A program made the position numbers and the translations under genes. Of a stretch of DNA of 36,531 nucleotides, positions 32,368 to 36,531 are shown piece after piece. The notes beneath the pieces were generated by a model. That model was not told the DNA's origin. It worked only from the letters and a program-made list of their open reading frames with translations, and did not search any database. Each line of letters begins with the position of its first letter. Position 1 is the first letter of the stretch. This DNA comes from Eutrophocola sp964490145 (GTDB lineage: Bacteria > Pseudomonadota > Gammaproteobacteria > Pseudomonadales > Pseudohongiellaceae): NCBI GenBank assembly GCA_964490145.1, contig CAZBBS010000024.1:1-36531 (forward strand). Direction: 5' to 3'.

Positions 32368-33135
32368 CTAGCCGGCAAACCACCCCCCATCCACACTCTC
32401 ACATGCCCCGGTGACAAATCCTGAAGCATCGGATGCCAGGTAGAGGGCAACGGTGGCGACTTCTTCCGGTTCGCCCATGCGGCCGATGGGCTGGCTGGCG
32501 TCCATGTCGGCGCGGATGGCGTCGGGGTCCGGGTATTCATTGATGCGGGCCAGCATGAAGGGAGTGGCGATACGTCCCGGGCAGATACAGTTGACGCGGA
32601 TATTGTCCTTCGCGCAGTCCAGGGCCATGGCCTTGGTCATACCCACGATGGCAAATTTTGACATGCAATAGGCAAAGCGGTCCGGCACGCCGATCACGCC
32701 GCAGATGCTTGCCATATTGACCACATTGCCGGCCTGACGCTCGAGGAAATGGGGCATCAATGCCTGGGTCATGTAAAACACACCTTTCACGTTCACGTTG
32801 TACAGGCGGTCGAAGTCTTCCTCCGAGGTCTGCTCAATCCTGCCCACCAGGCCGGCACCGGCATTGTTGAACAGGATGTCCACCGGGCCAGCGGCGAGTA
32901 CAGCGCCGACAAAGGCATCCACACTGGCTTTATCCGACACATCGCAGTGATGCACGATAATCCGGTCGGCAAATTCAGAGTTGGCATGCCTGGCCTGGCA
33001 GGCCGCCAGGTCGATGTCGCTGACATGGACAGTAGCACCCACAGAGGCGAAAAGTTCAGCCGTGGCCGCACCAATGCCAGAGGCAGCCCCGGTAATGATG
33101 GCGGTTTTATTTTCCAGATTGAAAGGATTTTTCAT
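32368..33135 (-). CDS. SDR-family NAD(P)-dependent oxidoreductase
   Basis: A 255-residue classical short-chain dehydrogenase. It has the cofactor motif TGAASGIG (about 15-22), Asp in VSDID (favouring NAD over NADP), NNAG (about 90), the catalytic Ser in NMASICG, YxxxK as YCMSK (about 156-160), and the C-terminal VDGGWFAG. The substrate is unknown. The start at 33135 (MKNPFNLENK) follows TTAAGAGAGACGTC; upstream in-frame sequence is Pro/His-rich and lies in the repeat zone. It is the only minus-strand gene between two plus-strand units and is bracketed by the 31-bp inverted repeats. Confidence 0.88.
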   Translation of the reverse strand: MKNPFNLENKTAIITGAASGIGAATAELFASVGATVHVSDIDLAACQARHANSEFADRIIVHHCDVSDKASVDAFVGAVLAAGPVDILFNNAGAGLVGRIEQTSEEDFDRLYNVNVKGVFYMTQALMPHFLERQAGNVVNMASICGVIGVPDRFAYCMSKFAIVGMTKAMALDCAKDNIRVNCICPGRIATPFMLARINEYPDPDAIRADMDASQPIGRMGEPEEVATVALYLASDASGFVTGACESVDGGWFAG

Positions 33136-33210
33136 GACGTCTCTCTTAAAACGGGGATGATGGGAGGATAAAGGGTGAGGGGGTGGTGGACAAGGAGAAA
33201 GAACTGCCAA

Positions 33211-33241
33211 CTGCCAGCTGCCAGCCTCCAGCTGCCAGTTT
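33211..33241 (-). repeat. Right arm of 31-bp inverted repeat flanking the SDR gene
   Basis: Inverted partner of 32309-32339, 30 of 31 bases identical. It ends in a T-run (33239-33244) on the plus strand and lies 75 bases upstream of the SDR start. CTGCCAACTGCCAGCTGCCAG just before and within it shows a further 7-base tandem tendency (CTGCCAR). Confidence 0.85.
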
Positions 33242-33341
33242 TTTCAGGTATTTCGGCGATATGCAGGTTTTCTATTTTTATCATGCTCCGCCCAACAACC
33301 TGACTGAAAAGAAAACCAAACCAGAAAATTCTCTCTAACTG

Positions 33342-33358
33342 CTGGCAGCTGGTGGCTG
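33342..33358 (+). repeat. Short copy of the CTGGCAGCTGGAGGCTGG repeat
   Basis: CTGGCAGCTGGTGGCTG differs by one base from the first 17 bases of the repeat core in the left arm and has the same orientation as that arm. It is about 100 bases beyond the right arm. Confidence 0.6.
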
Positions 33359-33457
33359 TCTTATCTCCGGTAAAAAATTCACCCCCACTAAACGGTTACA
33401 GCCGTACTTGTGTTAATATTTTCGCCTCAATTTTTCCCTGACAACCGGAGATAACAC

Positions 33458-33850
33458 ATGTCTGATGATTCCCGTGCCGCCCTTAAAGAACTGGGTATCA
33501 AAACCCGCCGTGAAGTGCTTGGTGACAAGTACGTTGATGCGGCCCTGAACAATGCCAATGACTTCAACCAGGGCCTGCAGGATCTGCTTAATGAATACTG
33601 CTGGGGTGATGGCTGGAACCGGGGCGTGCTGTCCCGCCGTGATCGCAGTCTGATCAACCTGGGCATGCTGACTGCTCTGGGCAAGTCTCATGAGGTGGCT
33701 GTGCATACCCGCGGCGCCAAGAACAATGGCCTTTCAAATGAAGAAATTGCTGCCGTATTCCTGCAGGCAGCGGTTTACTGTGGGGTTCCCGCCGCCGTGG
33801 ACAGCTTCCGTTCAGCGTCTCCTGTCATCAAAGAAATCGATGGTGAATAA
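33458..33850 (+). CDS. Carboxymuconolactone decarboxylase (CMD) family protein
   Basis: A 130-residue small helical protein of the CMD/PcaC type. Conserved segments are NEYCWGDGWNRGVLSRRDRSLINLGMLTALGKSHEVAVHTRGAKNNG (about 45-90, written here as landmark regions around WNRG, RDRSLI and HEVAVHTRGA) and a C-terminal helix with YCGVPAAVDSFR. PcaC decarboxylates 4-carboxymuconolactone in protocatechuate breakdown, but many relatives have other roles and no other pca genes are nearby, so the reaction is unproven. The next gene starts 3 bases after its stop, indicating a common operon. Confidence 0.85.
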   Translation: MSDDSRAALKELGIKTRREVLGDKYVDAALNNANDFNQGLQDLLNEYCWGDGWNRGVLSRRDRSLINLGMLTALGKSHEVAVHTRGAKNNGLSNEEIAAVFLQAAVYCGVPAAVDSFRSASPVIKEIDGE

Positions 33851-33853
33851 TCC

Positions 33854-34753
33854 ATGAGCAGCATTATTCCTCCAGCCGCTATCGGCTTCATTGGCCTGGG
33901 TAATATGGGCTACGCCATGGCCAAACGCCTGGCCGAAGCCGGCTATCCCCTGACGGTAGCCGATCTGAACCAGGATGCCGTAAAAACCTTTTGCAATGAA
34001 ACAGGTGCCAGTGCATCGGCTTCATTGAAAGCGCTGGGTGAAGCATCTGACCTGGTTATCACCATGCTGCCGGAAGGCAAGGCGGTCCGTAAGGTCCTGC
34101 TTGGTGATGGCGATAACGTCTGCAGTGGCCTGAAAGACGACACGGTGATTGTCGATATGAGCTCCTGTTCACCTGTGGATACCCGCTCCTTAAGCGAAGA
34201 ATTAGTCGGCATGGGTTATCACCTGATCGATGCCCCGGTATCCGGCGGCAAGTACAAGGCCGCTGACGGCACGCTGGCGATCATGGCCGGTGGTCGTGAA
34301 GATCTGGTTGAAGCCTGCCGCTCCGTATTTGAGGTGATGGGCAAGCCGTTCAGAACCGGTGGTCCGGCATCCGGGCACGCCATGAAGGCGATGAACAATT
34401 TTCTGTCAGCCGGTACCCTGGCGCTGGCCTCCGAAGCGGTGATCACCGGCACCAAATTCGGACTGGACCCGAAGGTAATGGTGGATATCATCAATGCCTC
34501 CACCGGCCGCAGCAATTCCAGTGAGGACAAGTTTCCGAAGTTCATTCTGCCGCGAACCTTCAACTCAGGTTTCTATCTGGGACTGATGGCCAAGGACCTG
34601 CGCTTTGCCGTGGACCTGGCCAAATCCGAAGGCACCTCTGCCGGTTTCATTGATCTGCTCAGCAGCATCTATGACAAGGCGGAAGCCGAGCTGGGATTCG
34701 AAGCAGACAATACCGAACTGTTCAGTTACCTGGAATTACAGGTCGAGCAATAA
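33854..34753 (+). CDS. 3-Hydroxyisobutyrate-dehydrogenase-family NAD(P)-dependent oxidoreductase
   Basis: A 299-residue beta-hydroxyacid dehydrogenase. The N-terminal Rossmann motif is IGFIGLGNMGYAMAKRL (about 10-26). The substrate-binding segment is DAPVSGGKYKAADGTLAIMAGG (about 126-147), and the catalytic Lys lies in SGHAMKAMNN (about 175). The all-helical C-terminal domain is complete. Substrates of the family include 3-hydroxyisobutyrate, tartronate semialdehyde and other beta-hydroxyacids. Middle gene of the CMD, dehydrogenase, lactonase-like operon, suggesting a ring- or acid-degradation pathway. Confidence 0.88.
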   Translation: MSSIIPPAAIGFIGLGNMGYAMAKRLAEAGYPLTVADLNQDAVKTFCNETGASASASLKALGEASDLVITMLPEGKAVRKVLLGDGDNVCSGLKDDTVIVDMSSCSPVDTRSLSEELVGMGYHLIDAPVSGGKYKAADGTLAIMAGGREDLVEACRSVFEVMGKPFRTGGPASGHAMKAMNNFLSAGTLALASEAVITGTKFGLDPKVMVDIINASTGRSNSSEDKFPKFILPRTFNSGFYLGLMAKDLRFAVDLAKSEGTSAGFIDLLSSIYDKAEAELGFEADNTELFSYLELQVEQ

Positions 34754-34775
34754 GGAACGATAAGGAAAAGTGACT

Positions 34776-35561
34776 ATGGGCAGCCTGGAACCCTTTGCCG
34801 TTTACGCCATCCGTTATGCGCGGGTTAACCGTAAGGCCTCGGAGAACTTCCTGGGGGGCGACCCCCATGAAGCCGGCATGCCCATGGACTATTTTGTCTG
34901 GGTGGCGATCAGTGACAGCAAGACCTGGATGATTGACACTGGCTTCAACCAGGCGGCGGCGGACAAACGCAAACGCGAGTTTCTGCGTTGCCCGACCGAA
35001 GGCCTGGCCCTGTTGGGGGTGGATGCCGCGCAGGTTGAGGATATAGTGGTCACCCACCTGCATTACGATCATATCGGCAATTTCGACAAGTTCCCGAAAG
35101 CCCGTTTTCACCTGCAGGACAGCGAAATGGCCTACGCTACCGGCCGTTATATGGCCAATCCGCTTTTTGGCCATGCGTTCGAAGTGGATGAAGTGGTGGC
35201 GATGGTGCGCAATGTCTATGGCGGTCGGGTCAGTTTTTATGACGGGGATGCACACTTGGCCCCAAATATTTCGGTTCACCATGTCGGTGGGCATACAAAG
35301 GGTCTGCAGGTAGTGAGACTATGGACGGAATCAGGTTGGCTGGTGCTGGCGTCTGATGCCAGCCATTATGCGGCTAACATGAACGAGAGGCGTCCTTTCC
35401 CGATCGTGGTGGATGTGGCGCAGATGATCGATGGCTGGGACAAGATGAAAACCCTGGTGGATGATCCGTCAAGGATAATCCCTGGCCATGATCCTGCCGT
35501 CATGTCGCTTTATCAGGCACCCTCGCCCGAGCTGGAAGGGATTGCCGTCCGCCTGGCCTGA
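34776..35561 (+). CDS. N-acyl-homoserine-lactonase-like metallo-hydrolase
   Basis: A 261-residue metallo-beta-lactamase-fold protein. Two-metal motif HLHYDHIGN starts at His94 (H94, H96, D98, H99). Further ligands are His in VHHVGGHTKGLQ, Asp in LASDASHY and His in IPGHDP. The arrangement matches the AttM/AiiA-like lactonase branch. Given the neighbours it may open a lactone in a catabolic pathway rather than quench quorum sensing. The ATG at 34776 is preferred, since AAGGAAAA lies 9 bases before it; a GTG at 34770 is too close. The gap to the dehydrogenase is 22 bases. Confidence 0.83.
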   Translation: MGSLEPFAVYAIRYARVNRKASENFLGGDPHEAGMPMDYFVWVAISDSKTWMIDTGFNQAAADKRKREFLRCPTEGLALLGVDAAQVEDIVVTHLHYDHIGNFDKFPKARFHLQDSEMAYATGRYMANPLFGHAFEVDEVVAMVRNVYGGRVSFYDGDAHLAPNISVHHVGGHTKGLQVVRLWTESGWLVLASDASHYAANMNERRPFPIVVDVAQMIDGWDKMKTLVDDPSRIIPGHDPAVMSLYQAPSPELEGIAVRLA

Positions 35562-35579
35562 TCGGCTCTCAACAGCCTG

Positions 35580-36197
35580 CTAGTTTTCCACGCTTTCCGC
35601 CTTCCTGACCTTTTCCTGCGCTGCCGCCATACGTTGGCGGACATTCTCCATGCGATTCCGGGGTAATTCCCATCCGGGGTTGAGCTCCAGCGCCTTTTCA
35701 TAATGTCTCAGCGCGGTCTCATCATTGCCCTGTATTTCATAGACCATCCCCATGTTGTAATGCACCAGATGCAGTTGTCTGATGCCCAGGTCCATCGAGT
35801 GTTCGTAATCATCCATGGCCATCATGAAATCGCGCATCATGAAAAAGGCGTTGCCTCTGTTCACATAGGACTCCGGTGACTTGGGGGTCAGGGCAATGGC
35901 TGTGTCGTAGTCAGACATGGCGGCCTCGTAATTACCCAGGCCGGCATAAATAATGCCCCGGTTGGCAAAAGTGGCGGCACGGTCGCGCAGATTCAGGTCC
36001 GCATAATCCAGGGCGTAATCGCAGGGTTTTAACAGGCTGCGGCTAATACCGGTAAAGTTTCTGGCGGCCATTTCGGCATTGTTGAAACACTCCTGCGCCT
36101 TTTCATTGCCACCGATGACACTCAGGGGCTGGGCGGTCAGGCTGGCAGACAGCATGCTGGCAAGCGCCAGAACATAGACGTTGATTGAACGATTCAT
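35580..36197 (-). CDS. Secreted tetratricopeptide-repeat protein
   Basis: A 205-residue periplasmic protein. The signal peptide (about 1-22, cut near LTA-QPL) is followed by at least three TPR units: AATFANRGIIYAGLGNYEAAMSDYDTAIALTPKSP (about 75-109), then SYVNRGNAFFMMRDFMMAMDDYEHSMDLG, then VHYNMGMVYEIQGNDETALRHYEKALELNP. A charged helix ends the chain. Two cysteines (about 37 and 59) could form a disulfide. TPR proteins scaffold other proteins; no partner is evident. It converges on the lactonase-like gene with an 18-base gap. Confidence 0.82.
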   Translation of the reverse strand: MNRSINVYVLALASMLSASLTAQPLSVIGGNEKAQECFNNAEMAARNFTGISRSLLKPCDYALDYADLNLRDRAATFANRGIIYAGLGNYEAAMSDYDTAIALTPKSPESYVNRGNAFFMMRDFMMAMDDYEHSMDLGIRQLHLVHYNMGMVYEIQGNDETALRHYEKALELNPGWELPRNRMENVRQRMAAAQEKVRKAESVEN

Positions 36198-36373
36198 GAC
36201 CAGTACCTCGTCGTTGGATACTGCAGTTGTGGTATGTAAGCGGGAAGGTGCTGAGCCCGGGTTATTTCAGTAAGCTTTGACCCATCTTTCCCTACGTGAA
36301 AATCCTAAAGTAATTTTTTGCCGCCAACAATTGACCTTGAACAGGGAGCTGGCAAGTTTCTTTCAACAGGCAT

Positions 36374-36405
36374 AAAAAAACCGGCTGCCTAGCGACAGCC
36401 GGTTT
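36374..36405 (-). terminator. Intrinsic terminator of the TonB-dependent receptor gene
   Basis: AAACCGGCTG (36378-36387) and CAGCCGGTTT (36396-36405) form a 10-bp stem with an 8-nt loop. On the minus strand it is followed by seven T (the A-run at 36374-36380), 28 bases after the receptor stop codon. Confidence 0.88.
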
Positions 36406-36432
36406 CTGGTTCAGCTCGTTTGAGCGTATGAC

Positions 36433-36531
36433 CTAGAAGTTCACGGTCAGTGACGCACCAAACTCACGTGGACGTGACACGGTAGCGAAGTTGTAACCCC
36501 AGATACCGTGGAAGAAACCCGAGTTCAGCAT
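36433..36531 (-). CDS. TonB-dependent receptor, C-terminal fragment
   Basis: The minus strand is open from the window edge to a TAG at 36433-36435 and encodes 32 residues ending RPREFGASLTVNF. The motif RPREFGxxLxxxF is the final beta-strand of many TonB-dependent outer-membrane receptors, and the upstream part (GFFHGIWGYNFATVS) fits a penultimate strand and turn. The rest of the gene, including plug and TonB box, lies outside the window, so the transported substrate is unknown. The terminator just downstream confirms the gene end. Confidence 0.8.
   Translation of the reverse strand: MLNSGFFHGIWGYNFATVSRPREFGASLTVNF

Larger units (their letters stand above)
33136..33457. other. Non-coding gap holding repeat copies
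   Basis: 322 bases without a supported gene. It holds the right arm of the 31-bp inverted repeat and another shorter copy of the same core at 33342-33358. The final stretch before the CMD gene is AT-rich, and ACAACCGGAGATAACAC supplies its ribosome binding site. No confident promoter was identified. Confidence 0.6.

Noticed and set aside
32198..33360. CRISPR-like array suggested by repeated CTGGCAGC units
   Set aside because: Copies are few, unequally spaced, in both orientations, and separated by a gene; no spacer pattern or cas genes.

Overview
This window looks like chromosomal DNA of a marine-type gammaproteobacterium. The base composition is moderately GC-rich, genes are densely packed, and starts carry AGGA-type ribosome binding sites. 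Lineage hints are a FabY-type 3-ketoacyl-ACP synthase, dinB next to greB, many outer-membrane beta-barrels, and the C-terminus of a TonB-dependent receptor at the right edge. I cannot name the genus from sequence alone. No rRNA, tRNA, CRISPR array, transposase or phage gene was seen.

Layout. (1) 1-6.5 kb: the tail of an outer-membrane beta-barrel protein, then a complete heavy-metal RND efflux operon (TolC-like channel, adaptor, CusA/CzcA-type pump, DUF3240 protein). Its leader contains a perfect dyad and a direct repeat. (2) 6.5-9.9 kb: fabY (minus strand), a VanY/LdcB-like peptidase, and a HPF/RaiA ribosome-hibernation factor followed by a two-way terminator. (3) 9.9-12.9 kb: a minus-strand dinB-greB-(DJ-1/AraC regulator) operon and a FmdB-type zinc-ribbon protein. 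(4) 13.0-16.4 kb: a 3'-truncated porin-like gene, then a tight four-gene set: TlpA thioredoxin, DUF4266 lipoprotein ending GGGCGCN, DUF3570 barrel, and ApbE flavin transferase. The barrel carries two SGA(S/T) motifs like those that ApbE flavinylates. This is the best candidate for an under-described system. (5) 16.4-20.9 kb: DUF2490 protein, MFS transporter with an SMP-30-like periplasmic protein, a conserved CxxC protein, a cloverleaf-like repeat element, and a SnoaL-like protein.

(6) 21.1-26.4 kb: a PYROXD2/CrtI-like oxidoreductase, a small protein, and a branched-chain-amino-acid-type ABC importer in which the second permease is fused to its ATPase. (7) 26.5-30.6 kb: a sulfide-oxidation module (Blh-type persulfide dioxygenase, sulfide:quinone oxidoreductase, SulP anion transporter) behind an AT-rich promoter region. 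(8) 30.6-32.2 kb: a compact unit with its own promoter, a 26-codon ORF behind a ribosome binding site complementary to 14 nt of the 16S 3' end, and an intrinsic terminator. It lies just upstream of a Liv-type periplasmic binding protein. (9) 32.2-36.5 kb: an SDR gene bracketed by 31-bp near-perfect inverted repeats, a probable catabolic operon (CMD, hydroxyisobutyrate-dehydrogenase-like, lactonase-like metallo-hydrolase), a TPR protein, and the receptor fragment.

How the genes work together. The RND operon should pump metal ions, possibly monovalent, from the periplasm outward. The sulfide module should turn sulfide into persulfide, then sulfite or thiosulfate, and move the anion products. 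The ABC importer probably takes its binding protein from the separated gene at 31 kb. The ApbE cluster suggests an envelope-located flavin and thiol redox pathway.
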